A stretch of 64,000 nucleotides of DNA. Source: Brevibacterium sp. CS2. Its GTDB lineage: Bacteria > Actinomycetota > Actinomycetes > Actinomycetales > Brevibacteriaceae. Location of the stretch: NCBI RefSeq assembly GCF_005280295.1, contig NZ_CP040020.1, positions 1,984,001-2,048,000 on the forward strand, read 5' to 3'. This document shows, piece by piece, positions 1 through 8,532 of this stretch (position 1 is its first letter; each line of letters opens with the position of its first letter). The translations under genes and the position numbers were made by a program. The notes beneath the pieces were generated by a model. It ran no database searches and was not told the DNA's origin. It saw nothing but the letters and a program-made list of their open reading frames with translations.

Positions 1-807
1 CTCGAAGTAGCGTCCGAGCCCGCGGGAGTAGCACATGAGTGCCACCCGCTGCCCGTCCGCGGCGAGCTGCCGGGCCTTGATGAGCGCGAGGTGGGTCTTG
101 CCGGAGCCGGGACCGCCGCTGAGCTCGGCGCGGGTCTGGTAGCGGAGCACGGAGAGGAGCTTCTCCTGCTCCTGTGTGAAGCGGTTCGCGCGGTCCTCGA
201 GCTCGATCGCGGCCGAGCGCGCGTTCTCGATCGCGGCGTGCGTCTGCCGCAGCTGCTTGACCACGAGGGCGACGGCCGCCGGGCTCGGCGGGTGCTCGCG
301 CTGCATGTTCGTGCGCAGCACCATGCTCATCGCCGCGGCGAGACCGCCGAGGTCCTGCTGGCCGACGACATGGCTGCGCGGCGCATCGGGTAGGTCGTCC
401 CACCGCGAGGTGTTCGTGTAGGGCAGGCATGCCATGTGGACGGTGCGGCCGGGGCGCATGCTCATCCGGGGCCGGATCCAGTCGAGGAACGCGTACTTGC
501 CCTCCATCGCCTGCTCGAGCGGGGAGCGGCGCAGCGGGTGCCCGCTCGTCGACCAGCGGCCGTCCTCCACCTGCACCTGACCGCCCTTGACCTCGAGCAC
601 GACGATCCCGAAGCCCGGCCACAGGATGAGGAAGTCGATCTCGACGTCGGCGTCCGGGGTGGTGAGCCGCTGCCCGTGGATGATCACCGCCTCGTCGGGC
701 AGCTGGGCGCGGAGGTGATCGAGGACGACCTTCTCCGCCCCCTCGGGCTCGTCGTCGCAGTGCACGGTCGGTCCCGGGGCCTGCTGATCCGCGGCGTCGC
801 TGCTCAT
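1..807 (-). CDS. NERD-domain nuclease/helicase-like protein (3' end off the left edge)
   Basis: 269 N-terminal residues are visible; the gene runs off the window. Residues about 20-130 resemble a nuclease-related (NERD) domain, with a conserved E-I-D-F core followed by V-L-E-V-K, the usual metal-binding acid and lysine. After a helical stretch comes a Walker A motif, GGPGSGKT, at about residue 231, followed by a beta strand typical of UvrD/PIF1-like superfamily 1 helicases. NERD plus helicase proteins are known in bacteria and are thought to act on DNA, but their role is unclear. The ATG start at 805-807 is chosen because a -10-like TAGTCT lies six bases upstream on the minus strand, with no Shine-Dalgarno, which suggests a leaderless message. 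Divergent from the gene at 936. Confidence 0.75.
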   Translation of the reverse strand, partial: MSSDAADQQAPGPTVHCDDEPEGAEKVVLDHLRAQLPDEAVIIHGQRLTTPDADVEIDFLILWPGFGIVVLEVKGGQVQVEDGRWSTSGHPLRRSPLEQAMEGKYAFLDWIRPRMSMRPGRTVHMACLPYTNTSRWDDLPDAPRSHVVGQQDLGGLAAAMSMVLRTNMQREHPPSPAAVALVVKQLRQTHAAIENARSAAIELEDRANRFTQEQEKLLSVLRYQTRAELSGGPGSGKTHLALIKARQLAADGQRVALMCYSRGLGRYFE

Positions 808-813
808 GGGCTC

Positions 814-819
814 AGACTA
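814..819 (-). promoter_or_regulatory. -10 box of leaderless promoter for the NERD gene
   Basis: TAGTCT on the minus strand, six bases before the ATG at 807. The usual distance from -10 box to start site would place transcription start on or next to the A of the ATG. No ribosome binding site can fit. Confidence 0.5.
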
Positions 820-880
820 TCGGGGACGGTGGACCGGTGGGGCGCGATCACGGCGCGGGGACGGCGGCCTCCGGTGTCAC

Positions 881-896
881 GGAATCGGAACATTCC
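881..896. promoter_or_regulatory. Inverted repeat GGAAT-N6-ATTCC, possible operator
   Basis: Five-base arms separated by six bases. It sits between the divergent genes at 807 and 936, just upstream of the -10 box at 924-929. Its position would suit a repressor or activator of the plus-strand gene, but no regulator is identified. Confidence 0.3.
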
Positions 897-923
897 GGAT
901 CTCCGAACACCGGTGCGGCTGGG

Positions 924-929
924 TACGGT
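924..929 (+). promoter_or_regulatory. -10 box of leaderless promoter for the 936 gene
   Basis: TACGGT ends six bases before the ATG at 936, the same arrangement as at many other genes in this window. Confidence 0.45.
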
Positions 930-935
930 GAGTCC

Positions 936-1511
936 ATGGCATCCCTCACCGACACCTGGCGCGCCCGGCTCGACCGCTCGGGGCGCGTCGTCATCACGAC
1001 GGGCAAGGCCGGGCTCGGCTGCGTGTTCGGCATCGCGCTCGGCTTCACCGCCGCCGGCCTGCTCATGATCCTCGAATCGCCCATGTGGTCCTGGTCGTGG
1101 ATGATCGGGATCCTGTCCGTCGGCTTCTTCGGAGTGCTCGGCCTCCCGCTGTTCGCCAGCCAGTTCGTCAACCCCGACCGGCTCATCGTCACCACCGACG
1201 GGGTCGAGCTCAAGCGCGGCTGGCCGAACTCCAAGCGCAACCTCGGGCGGCTCGCCTGGTCCGGCATCACCGGGATCGACACGGCCGAGGTGCCCGGCGG
1301 CAGCGGACGCACCACGGAGATGACCGTCATCCGCCTCACCCCGGCCGCCGCCGAGCACATCGCGGAGTCGGACTCGGAGATCCTGGCGTCCCTGCGCGCC
1401 ACCGAGGAGAAGCTCATCGGCGGACCCGGCCTGTCCCTGCCGAGCACCCTGCGCGGAGGCGCCGAACCGCTCACCGCATTCCTCACCGAGGTGTGGCGGC
1501 GCTTCCGCTGA
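936..1511 (+). CDS. Two-TM membrane protein with PH-like C-terminal domain
   Basis: 191 aa. Two hydrophobic segments lie at about residues 26-46 and 54-74. A soluble C-terminal half begins with a strand pattern (R-L-I-V-T-T-D-G-V) that resembles bacterial PH-like or STM3941-type membrane proteins. No catalytic motif is seen and the function is unknown. The ATG at 936 is preferred over upstream starts because the preceding residues are low-complexity and a -10-like TACGGT sits six bases before it. It converges on the DUF808 gene with only 12 bases between stop codons. Confidence 0.65.
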   Translation: MASLTDTWRARLDRSGRVVITTGKAGLGCVFGIALGFTAAGLLMILESPMWSWSWMIGILSVGFFGVLGLPLFASQFVNPDRLIVTTDGVELKRGWPNSKRNLGRLAWSGITGIDTAEVPGGSGRTTEMTVIRLTPAAAEHIAESDSEILASLRATEEKLIGGPGLSLPSTLRGGAEPLTAFLTEVWRRFR

Positions 1512-1523
1512 ACCCGGGCCGCC

Positions 1524-2603
1524 TCAGGCGGAGTCGCCCGGGCGGTGCCCGGGGGCGTGCGAACCGGTCGGCCCGTCCCCGTCAGGGGACGGCTCCCCGG
1601 CCTGCGCGGGTGAGCCGGCGCGCGCCTCGGCGGCGGTTCCCCGGGCGCTGTCGGTGCCCTTGTGGACGTCGCCGTGCTTGCGACCGATCGGCAGCAGGTG
1701 GACGATGCCGACGACGACGAGGCCCCACAGCAGTCCGAGGACGAGCGAGAAGAACGTGTTGATGAGCCACGCGAGGAACGGGCCCATCACCGCGACCCCT
1801 GCGACGAGGCCCTCGATGCCGTGGACGAAGGCGTACGGCGCGTGGAAGCCCAGATCGTCCATCCCGACGAGGATGATGTGGCCGCCCACCCAGAGCATCG
1901 CGAAGGTGCCGACGAGCGAGATGAAGTCGAGCACGTGCGGCATGCCCGCGACGAGGAGCCGGCCGAACTTCTGCGAGCCCTCCGATTCCTTCTGCGCGAG
2001 ATGGAGGCCGATGTCGTCCATCTTGACGATGAGGCCGACGACGCCGTAGACGAGCAGCGTGATGCCGATCGCGACGACGACGAGGATGATCGCGCGGCTG
2101 AGCAGCGTCTCGTCGGCGATCTCGTTGAGGGAGATCACCATGATCTCGCAGCTGAGGATGAAGTCGGTGGTGATCGCCGACTTGACGACCTTGTCCTCCG
2201 CGTCCTTGCCCTGGGAGACCGCGGGCTCGCCCTTCTCCGCATGGTGCCCGCGGATCTTCGCCCACACCTTCTCCGCGCCCTCGAAGCACAGGTAGGTGCC
2301 GCCGAGCATGAGGATCGGGGTGAGGATCCACGGCACGAACTGGCTGAGGACGAGGAGCACCGGGACGATGATGAGGAGCTTGTTGCGCAGCGAACCCTTG
2401 GCGATCCGCCAGATGATCGGCAACTCGCGCGAGGGCTCAGCGCCGGTGACGTACTGCGGGGTGACCGCGGCGTCGTCGATGACCACGCCGGCGGCCTTCG
2501 CGCTCGCCTTCGCGGCTCCGGCGGCGACGTCGTCGACGCTCGCCGCGGCGATCCGTGCGAGTGCGGCGACATCGTCGAGGAGGGCGACGAGACCGCCGCT
2601 CAT
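1524..2603 (-). CDS. DUF808 family inner membrane protein (YedI-like)
   Basis: 359 aa. The N-terminus (M-S-G-G-L-V-A-L-L-D-D-V-A) and the following S-V-D-D-V-A-A-G-A-A-K-A-S-A-K-A-A-G block are the signature of the DUF808/YedI family. Several long hydrophobic segments follow, at about residues 75-105, 160-215 and 225-310, so it is a polytopic membrane protein. The last 40 residues are a hydrophilic, disordered-looking tail. The family is widespread but its biochemical role is not known. No Shine-Dalgarno is obvious before the ATG. It is divergent from the ychJ-like gene and convergent with the gene at 936. Confidence 0.85.
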   Translation of the reverse strand: MSGGLVALLDDVAALARIAAASVDDVAAGAAKASAKAAGVVIDDAAVTPQYVTGAEPSRELPIIWRIAKGSLRNKLLIIVPVLLVLSQFVPWILTPILMLGGTYLCFEGAEKVWAKIRGHHAEKGEPAVSQGKDAEDKVVKSAITTDFILSCEIMVISLNEIADETLLSRAIILVVVAIGITLLVYGVVGLIVKMDDIGLHLAQKESEGSQKFGRLLVAGMPHVLDFISLVGTFAMLWVGGHIILVGMDDLGFHAPYAFVHGIEGLVAGVAVMGPFLAWLINTFFSLVLGLLWGLVVVGIVHLLPIGRKHGDVHKGTDSARGTAAEARAGSPAQAGEPSPDGDGPTGSHAPGHRPGDSA

Positions 2604-2698
2604 CGGGTGCTCCGGCCGACGCGGCGGGAAGGCTGGGCAGGGGCGGTCGTGCAGTGCTGCGGATTCGGCATAGGGTCATGCTAGACGAAGGAGAACAG

Positions 2699-3091
2699 AT
2701 GTCTGCTGTGATCCCGTGCCCGTGCGGCGGAGTGCCTGCGGGCAGCTCCCTGATCGAGTGCTGCGGGCCGGCGCTCGCCGGCGAGGTGTGGCCGGAGACC
2801 GCCGAGGCGCTCATGCGCTCGCGCTACACGGCCTTCGCGCTGCGCGACGACGACCACCTGTTCCGCACCTGGCACCCGCGCACCCGGCCGGTGGATTCGA
2901 CGGCCGATCGGACGACGCAGTGGCTCGGTCTCGAGATCGAGGACGTCACCGGCGGCGGACCGGAGGACGAGGAGGGCACGGTGACCTTCACCGCCCGGTT
3001 CCGCGACCTCATGGCGCAGGGCCGGATGCACGAGAAGTCGCGGTTCGTCCGCCGCGCCGGCCGCTGGATGTACCTCGACCCCATCGAGTGA
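2699..3091 (+). CDS. YchJ/UPF0225 family protein (SEC-C-type zinc knuckle)
   Basis: 130 aa. The N-terminal C-P-C-G-G...E-C-C-G cluster is the metal-binding SEC-C-like motif of UPF0225. It is followed by the conserved A-E-A-L-M-R-S-R-Y-T-A-F block and an NTF2-like domain ending W-x-Y-L-D. The ATG at 2699 is chosen because AAGGAG lies at 2688-2693, at good spacing; the upstream in-frame ATG at 2678 has no such site. The zinc knuckle suggests nucleic-acid or protein contact; no enzymatic role is established. It is followed by a large palindromic repeat before the convergent patatin gene. Confidence 0.85.
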   Translation: MSAVIPCPCGGVPAGSSLIECCGPALAGEVWPETAEALMRSRYTAFALRDDDHLFRTWHPRTRPVDSTADRTTQWLGLEIEDVTGGGPEDEEGTVTFTARFRDLMAQGRMHEKSRFVRRAGRWMYLDPIE

Positions 3092-3164
3092 GGCACCGAC
3101 CGAGCACGGCAGTGAACTGAGGCACGGGCCCGAGGCACTGACCTGAGGCACTGACGCGCTGCGT

Positions 3165-3224
3165 ACTGCGCGGTATCCGGAAGGCGACGCGCAATTGCGC
3201 GCCGCTCTTCGGATACTCCGCAGT
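3165..3224. repeat. 60-bp palindromic intergenic repeat, copy A
   Basis: Outer arms ACTGCGCGGTATCCG and TTCGGATACTCCGCAGT flank an inner palindrome GCGCAATTGCGC. A second copy of the same length lies at 60748-60807 and is identical at 46 or more of 60 positions; only an 8-base, a 4-base and a 2-base block differ. Both copies sit between convergent genes. It is likely a bidirectional terminator or a REP-like mobile palindrome. Confidence 0.75.
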
Positions 3225-3345
3225 TGGGCGGGGAGGGCAGCGCGGGGACCGGCCACCGCACGCGAATGCCTCAGAGCGCGGGCGCGCGAGCGCCTCAGTC
3301 CGCACGCGAATGCCTCAGCTCGCACGCAGCTCGATCGCACGCACC

Positions 3346-4347
3346 TCAGGCGCGGCCGAGGAACTCCTGCCAGGCGGGCAGCTCGCGGCGGGCCTGCGAC
3401 AGGCCGCGGCGGTGGCTCGCGGCGAGCTTCGCGAGGTCGCGCTCGCCGTTGCCCACCGGCATGACCTCGGGCGCGAACAGGTAGGCCTGCCCGGCCCGCT
3501 CGAGCTCGAGCAGCCGATCCCGGGTGTCGTTGTAGCGCTGCCAGCGGGTGAGGAGGGCCTCGGCGATCGCCGGGTGCCGGCGGAAGTACTGTCGGTAGAA
3601 CCACGGGAAGCGCTGCGGGGCCTTGCGATACGCGCGCTCCTGGCTGAGCACGACGAAGAACTTCTCGTAGCCGTCCGCCTGGGCGCGGGACAGGGCGATG
3701 CCGCCGTCGGCCCCGAGCGCCCCGTCGACGTAGGTGCGCTCGTCGATCGTCACCGGCGGCATGATCACCGGCATCGTCGAGGAGGCGCGCACCCGCACCA
3801 TGAGGTCGGTCATCTCCGTGACATCCGCGCGGGAGAAGAACACCTCGTCCCCGGTCTCCGCCTCGAAGGCGCCGATCCGGAAGTCGGCGGGATTGTCGGC
3901 GAAGGTCCGCCAGTCGAAGGGCAGCGCCTGGTCGGGCAGGCCGGTCTCCTCGTAGATGTACTTCGCGTTGAACAGGCCCTCGCCGCGGAGCATCGTGCGC
4001 ACGTCGCCGAACCTCGGGTCCGCGGCGAAGTCGACGAAGGAGCGGCGGGCCCGCCGGGAATCCTGCGACAGGTAGTTGGCGAGATTGCTCGCCCCGGCGG
4101 AGATCCCGGCGACGTAGTCGAACCGGATCCCTGCATCGAGGAGCACGACGACGACGGCGGAGGTGAGCGAGGCACGCATCCCGCCGCCTTCGAAGATCAG
4201 CGCGGTGTCGGTGACGTTCGGGGCCAGCGGGCCGCCCGGCGCATGGTGCTCGGTGGTCGGCACCGGGGACGCCTGCGGCACGGATGCCGGTTCCCCGGAG
4301 TCCGGGTGTGCGGAGCCCGGTGCGTGATCGTCGGGGCCGTCGGTCAC
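3346..4347 (-). CDS. Patatin-like phospholipase
   Basis: 333 aa. After a 45-residue hydrophilic leader come the patatin motifs in order: F-E-G-G-G-M-R (oxyanion hole), G-I-S-A-G (nucleophile serine elbow) and Y-V-D-G-A (catalytic Asp). The family hydrolyses acyl esters of lipids with a Ser-Asp dyad. The GTG start at 4345-4347 overlaps the TGA stop of the upstream HerA-like gene (GTGA), which indicates translational coupling in one operon. The C-terminal 130 residues are basic and helical, as in the YjjU-like subfamily. No signal peptide is seen, so it is probably cytoplasmic. Confidence 0.85.
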   Translation of the reverse strand: MTDGPDDHAPGSAHPDSGEPASVPQASPVPTTEHHAPGGPLAPNVTDTALIFEGGGMRASLTSAVVVVLLDAGIRFDYVAGISAGASNLANYLSQDSRRARRSFVDFAADPRFGDVRTMLRGEGLFNAKYIYEETGLPDQALPFDWRTFADNPADFRIGAFEAETGDEVFFSRADVTEMTDLMVRVRASSTMPVIMPPVTIDERTYVDGALGADGGIALSRAQADGYEKFFVVLSQERAYRKAPQRFPWFYRQYFRRHPAIAEALLTRWQRYNDTRDRLLELERAGQAYLFAPEVMPVGNGERDLAKLAASHRRGLSQARRELPAWQEFLGRA

Positions 4348-5994
4348 CGGCGGCGCCTGCGCCCGGTGCCGAAGATCCCGCGGGCGATCTCCCGGGCGGC
4401 GGTGCGGGTGAACTGCTTGAAGGCCTGCGATTCGACGACCTTCTCGAACATCGACTCCTGCGGGGCGGGCGGCGTCTCCGCGCGCTGCCGGGGCGCGCGG
4501 CCGGGCGTCGGGATGCGGTTCGGGGTCTCCTGCCGGGTGGGCGTCGGCGGCATGTCCGCCGGGCCCGGGTCCGTGGTCGAGGCGTCCGGGGTGCGCGGGG
4601 CGTTCGCGGGGCTGTCCGCCGGGTCCGCCTGCGCCTCGGCCTCGGCGTAGCGCCGGGTGAGGATCTCGTGGGCGGACTCCCGGTCGATCGCCTCCCCGTA
4701 CTTCGCCTGCAGGGGCGAGTCCGCGACCATCTGCTCCATGACCGGGGCGTCGGTGGGCCCCCATGCGGGAGGCGGGCGCGAAGATCCGGGTCGGGGCCAC
4801 GGGGGTGGGGGAGCCGTCGGGATCCATGACGGTGACGACGGCCTCGCCGGTGCCGAGCCCGGTGAGGAGCGTCCCGAGGTCGAAATCGGTGATCGGGAAG
4901 GTCTCCACCGTGGCCTTGAGGGCCTTCGCGTCCTTGGGGGTGTGGGCGCGCAGCGCGTGCTGGATGCGCGAGCCGAGCTGGGCGAGCACCTCGTCGGGGA
5001 CGTCCGTGGGGGACTGGGTGACGAACACGATGCCCACACCCTTCGAGCGGATGAGGCGCACGGTCTGCGCGACCGAGTCGAGGAATGCCTTCGAGGCATC
5101 GCGGAACAGGAGGTGCGCCTCGTCGAAGAAGAACACGAGCGCCGGCTTCTCCGGATCGCCGACCTCCGGCAGGGTCTCGAACAGCTCCGCGAGCAGCCAC
5201 ATGAGGAAGGTCGAGAACAGGGCCGGGCGGTTCTGCACCGCCGGCAGCTCGAGCATCGAGACGATGCCGCGGCCGTCCTCTGCGGTGCGCAGGAGGTCCG
5301 CGATGTCGAACTCCGGCTCCCCGAAGAACACGTCGGCACCCTGCGCCTCGAGGTTGGCGATCGACCGGAGGATCACACCCACCGAGGCGCTGCTCACCCC
5401 GCCGATCGACTTGAGCTCGGCCTTGCCCTCGTCCGAGGTCAGGTGGGTGAGCACGGCCTTGAGGTCCTTGAGATCGAGGAGTGCGAGACCCTGCGCGTCC
5501 GCGTAGTGGAAGAGCAGGCCGAGTACGGACTCCTGAGTGTCGTTGAGCTCGAGGACCTTCGACAGGAGAAGCGGGCCGAACGAGGTGACCGAGGCGCGCA
5601 GCGGCACCCCGGTGCCCTCCCCGCCGAGGGCGAGGAACTCCACCGGGCTCGCCGCGGGAGTCCAGTCCTGGCCGTTCGCCGAGGTGCGGGCCAGCAGCTT
5701 CTCGGAGCCCTCGCCGGGCGTCGCCATACCGGACAGATCGCCCTTCATGTCCGCTGCGAACACCGGCACCCCGGCATCGGAGATCGCCTGGGCGAGCACC
5801 TGGAGCGTCACCGTCTTGCCGGTGCCCGTGGCACCTGCGACGAGCCCGTGCCGGTTGAGTATGCCCAGCGGCAGGCGGACGCGGGCGTCGGTGACCACGG
5901 TGTCGCCGTCGATGGCGGAGCCGAGGTCGAGTGCGGGGACGTCGAAGGTGTAGCCGGTGCGGATGGCCTCGAGGGCCGCCTGGGAATCGCTCAT
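4344..5994 (-). pseudogene. HerA-like/DUF853 ATPase with a one-base frameshift
   Basis: The first 410 residues read cleanly as a DUF853 HerA-type ATPase: Walker A G-A-T-G-T-G-K-T near residue 50, a Walker B F-F-F-D-E-A-H region and a V-T-Q-S-P-T-D-V-P sensor block. After S-R-M at about 4763 the frame is lost. The expected G-P-T-D-A-P-V-M-E-Q continues only in the next frame, to a stop at 4344. Dropping one C from the C5 run at 4758-4762 restores a single protein of about 549 residues. Such ATPases are thought to be DNA-translocase-like. The ATG at 5994 has a CAGAAT -10-like box six bases upstream. Sequence error or true disruption cannot be decided here. Confidence 0.75.
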
Positions 5995-6000
5995 GCGGTC

Positions 6001-6006
6001 ATTCTG
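6001..6006 (-). promoter_or_regulatory. -10 box of leaderless promoter for the HerA-like/patatin operon
   Basis: CAGAAT on the minus strand ends six bases before the ATG at 5994; no ribosome binding site is present. Confidence 0.4.
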
Positions 6007-6055
6007 GCACAGGGCGCGGACACGGCCGAAGCACCGGACGCACCGCGGAACCGCG

Positions 6056-6574
6056 TCAGAACACGGCGGCGAAGGCGTCGGCGACCGCGTCGCCGAAGAG
6101 CACGAACTCGACCGACCCGACCCCCGGCCAGCGTTCGGCCGCACCGGCATCGGTGAGCACCCGGAGGGCGGCGCGGGCCACCTCGGCGGCGTCCCAGCCG
6201 TAGACCCCGGCGCCGATCGCGGGGAAGGCGAGCGTGCGCGCCCCGATCCGCTCGGCCTCGTCGAGCGCGGTGGCGAAGCACGATTCGAGGACGGCGACAT
6301 CGGTCTGGCCGGTGTGCCGGTTCGGGCCGACGGTGTGGATGACCCAGCGGGCCGGCAGCGCGCCCGCTCCGGTCGCTATGGCCCGACCGGGCGGCAGCCC
6401 GTCCGGGTGCGTGGTGGCGCGCAGCTCCTGGCACTCGGCGAGCAGCTCCGGGCCCGCGGCGCGGTGGATCGCGCCGTCCACCCCGCCCCCGCCGAGCAGC
6501 GAGGAGTTCGCCGCATTGACGATCGCGTGCGCGGTCGAGGTGGTGATGTCTCCGGTGCGCAGGGTGATGTCCAT
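6056..6574 (-). CDS. Macro-domain protein (O-acetyl-ADP-ribose deacetylase-like)
   Basis: 172 aa, one complete macro domain. It has the G-D-I-T strand, the N-A-A-N-S-S-L-L-G-G-G-G-V-D-G-A-I-H loop (catalytic Asn and substrate loop of YmdB/MacroD enzymes), W-V-I-H-T-V-G-P, and the F-P-A-I-G-A-G-V-Y-G-W-D phosphate-binding loop. These enzymes remove acyl or ADP-ribosyl groups and act in the cytoplasm. The ATG at 6574 has a TAGGCT box six bases upstream. It is transcribed alone; the next gene downstream starts 61 bases later with its own -10 box. Confidence 0.92.
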   Translation of the reverse strand: MDITLRTGDITTSTAHAIVNAANSSLLGGGGVDGAIHRAAGPELLAECQELRATTHPDGLPPGRAIATGAGALPARWVIHTVGPNRHTGQTDVAVLESCFATALDEAERIGARTLAFPAIGAGVYGWDAAEVARAALRVLTDAGAAERWPGVGSVEFVLFGDAVADAFAAVF

Positions 6575-6580
6575 GGAGCC

Positions 6581-6586
6581 AGCCTA
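6581..6586 (-). promoter_or_regulatory. -10 box of leaderless promoter for the macro-domain gene
   Basis: TAGGCT on the minus strand, six bases before the ATG at 6574. The same hexamer serves dapD, dapE and the gene at 27926. Confidence 0.5.
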
Positions 6587-6643
6587 GCGAGAGGCACGGG
6601 CCCGGGGGAGGGGGTGCCGGGCTCGGGGAGATGGTGCGAGGAC

Positions 6644-7147
6644 TCAGCGGGGTTCGGCCATGAGGGTGAGGGTGCGCACGGTGCGGGAGTCGTCGTAGTC
6701 GGCGTGGATCACCCCGTCCGCGAGGTCGAACACTTCCCACAGCGTGCCGGGACGGGTGCGCTGCGAGACCTCGCCGAGCGCCTCCCATTCCGGCAGCCGC
6801 ACCTCTTCACGAGCGGTCTCCCCGGCCGCGACGGGCTCGCCGAACGCCCGGCGCATGTCCGCCGGGCCCGGGCGGCGGTGCCAATCGGCGACGAGCCACG
6901 AGGGGACCGCGATGCCGTTGAAGCCGCCGCTGCGGTCGTAGACGAGGCGGATGCCGATCGCGGACAGGGTGCTGTCGGAGAACACGAAGTCCACCCCGGA
7001 ATTGATGAACTCCCAGCTCAGCTCACCCGCACAGGAGCGGGTGACGGGATTCTCCTCCATGACGAGCATCGCCTCGAGCACGGAGACCTCGTCGCTGCCG
7101 CACCCGAGGGCCGCGCTCAGCGCCGCGATGCTGCCTGCCGGGACCAT
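6644..7147 (-). CDS. Hypothetical protein, possible aminoglycoside-phosphotransferase-neighbour type
   Basis: 167 aa, not recognised. It begins with a short helical stretch rich in acidic residues, then contains W-E-F-I-N-S-G-V-D-F-V-F and W-L-V-A-D-W-H-R-R-P-G-P, and ends in a beta-rich segment. There is no signal peptide and no membrane segment, so it should be a soluble cytoplasmic protein. The start at 7147 is preferred to a longer reading because GACAAT lies six bases upstream and upstream residues are compositionally odd. Nothing in the neighbourhood points to a function. Confidence 0.55.
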   Translation of the reverse strand: MVPAGSIAALSAALGCGSDEVSVLEAMLVMEENPVTRSCAGELSWEFINSGVDFVFSDSTLSAIGIRLVYDRSGGFNGIAVPSWLVADWHRRPGPADMRRAFGEPVAAGETAREEVRLPEWEALGEVSQRTRPGTLWEVFDLADGVIHADYDDSRTVRTLTLMAEPR

Positions 7148-7153
7148 GGACCC

Positions 7154-7159
7154 ATTGTC
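7154..7159 (-). promoter_or_regulatory. -10 box of leaderless promoter for the 7147 gene
   Basis: GACAAT on the minus strand ends six bases before the ATG at 7147. Confidence 0.35.
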
Positions 7160-7250
7160 CCACCGCGGGCGTACGGATCGTGGGATCTCGCGGGGTACGG
7201 ATCGCGCGGCGGGGACTCGGGCTCCTCCGGTAGGGGAGTCGCGCGGCAGA

Positions 7251-7266
7251 GTCACGATTCCGTGAC
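7251..7266. promoter_or_regulatory. Inverted repeat GTCACG-N4-CGTGAC, possible operator
   Basis: Perfect six-base arms in the gap between divergent genes, about 50 bases upstream of the -10-like TACACT at 7318-7323 that precedes the NlpC/P60 gene. It could bind a dimeric regulator of cell-wall hydrolase expression; this is inference. Confidence 0.35.
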
Positions 7267-7317
7267 GATGGCCCGCACCAGTGCGATTCCCGGTGGGGAG
7301 CCGCGGATCGGCATGTC

Positions 7318-7323
7318 TACACT
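7318..7323 (+). promoter_or_regulatory. -10 box for the NlpC/P60 hydrolase gene
   Basis: TACACT, about 40 bases before the ATG at 7364. The predicted leader would be about 35 bases. Confidence 0.4.
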
Positions 7324-7363
7324 GTCGGCAGCTGTCCCACTTCCCACTCCTTAGGACGCACCC

Positions 7364-8518
7364 ATGCCTGCACCCCTGCCTGCTGTCCGTCAGAGCGCTG
7401 CTGCTCGGACCTCCGCTGCTCAGTCCTCCCGCAGTGCTCCCCGTCGCCGGGTGGGCTGCGGTCTCACCGCCGCCGTCCTCGGGATCGGCCTCCTCGCCGG
7501 CGTCGCAGTGCCGGCCGGTGCCGCCCCGGGCCTGTCCGCCGGCGCGATCGACCGGACCCCCGTCGCCGGCCCCACCGCGACCCCGGGCAAGGGGCTCGAG
7601 GCCGGGGACACCGCTTTCGTCGACGTCACCGTCGCCACCCTGTGGACGAAGCCCTCCTCACCGCGCCGCATCGATGCACCGGCGCTCGCGAACCCCGTGC
7701 GGACCGGGGAATGGAGCACGAACCTGTCGACGACCGAGGTGCGGCGTGCGCTCACCGGGCGGACGCAGACCCAAGCGGTCTACGGCGACGAGGTGCGGAT
7801 CCTCGAGATCTCCGACGACTGGGCGAAGGTCGCCGTCGCCCGCCAGCAGAGCCCGGGGGACGAGCACGGCTACCCCGGCTGGGTGCCGACCCGCCAGCTC
7901 GTGGAGAACCGCGACTTCGACCGGGCGCTCGACGCCCACAGCACCGCGATCGTCACCAGCAGCACCACCGAGGTCACCGCTCGGCCCACCGGCGGCGCGG
8001 TCGAGCACGTGCCGTTCAACGCCGAGCTGCCCGTGCTCGCCCGCGCCGGGGACCGGGTGCGGGTGGCGCTGCCCGACGGGGCGAAGGGCTGGGCGCCCAC
8101 CCGCGACGTCGACCTCCACCCGGCCGGCAGCGGGCCGGAGGAGCCCAAGCCCTCCGAGCTCGTGTCCACCGCGAAGGACTTCCTCGGGGTGCGCTACCTG
8201 TGGGGCGGCACCTCCTCCTCCGGGTTCGACTGCTCGGGCTTCACCTATGCGGTGCACCGCGCCCACGGCATCGAGATCCCGCGCGACTCCGGCCCCCAGT
8301 CGCGCGCGGGGAAGTCGGTGAAGGTGAAGGACCTCGCAGTCGGCGACCTGATCTTCTTCGCCGGCAACGGCGGCCGCGGGGCCGTCCACCACGTCGGCAT
8401 CTACCTCGGGCACGGGAAGATGATCCACGCCCCCAACGCCTCGAAGAGCGTCGAGATCGTCGACTGGCGGGCCTGGGACCGCGGCAAGCAGTTCTCCGGG
8501 ATCAAGCGGTACCTCTGA
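7364..8518 (+). CDS. Secreted SH3/NlpC-P60 cell-wall peptidase
   Basis: 384 aa. A long basic, Arg-rich N-region and a hydrophobic stretch at about residues 32-57 form a signal peptide. Two SH3-like repeats follow (about 80-170 and 175-255), then a C-terminal NlpC/P60 domain. The catalytic Cys is residue 290 in F-D-C-S-G, with His in V-H-H-V-G-I-Y near 342 and M-I-H-A near 356. Such enzymes cut D-Glu-diaminopimelate bonds in peptidoglycan outside the membrane. The stop codon abuts the following lipid-kinase gene, so the two are probably co-transcribed. Confidence 0.9.
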   Translation: MPAPLPAVRQSAAARTSAAQSSRSAPRRRVGCGLTAAVLGIGLLAGVAVPAGAAPGLSAGAIDRTPVAGPTATPGKGLEAGDTAFVDVTVATLWTKPSSPRRIDAPALANPVRTGEWSTNLSTTEVRRALTGRTQTQAVYGDEVRILEISDDWAKVAVARQQSPGDEHGYPGWVPTRQLVENRDFDRALDAHSTAIVTSSTTEVTARPTGGAVEHVPFNAELPVLARAGDRVRVALPDGAKGWAPTRDVDLHPAGSGPEEPKPSELVSTAKDFLGVRYLWGGTSSSGFDCSGFTYAVHRAHGIEIPRDSGPQSRAGKSVKVKDLAVGDLIFFAGNGGRGAVHHVGIYLGHGKMIHAPNASKSVEIVDWRAWDRGKQFSGIKRYL

Positions 8519-8532
8519 CCCGAGCAGAGCAC

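Noticed and set aside
3346..6300. A single 984-residue reading frame joining HerA-like ATPase and patatin
   Set aside because: The joining region is out-of-frame translation of the ATPase C-terminus. A one-base correction restores a normal ATPase end that overlaps the patatin GTG.
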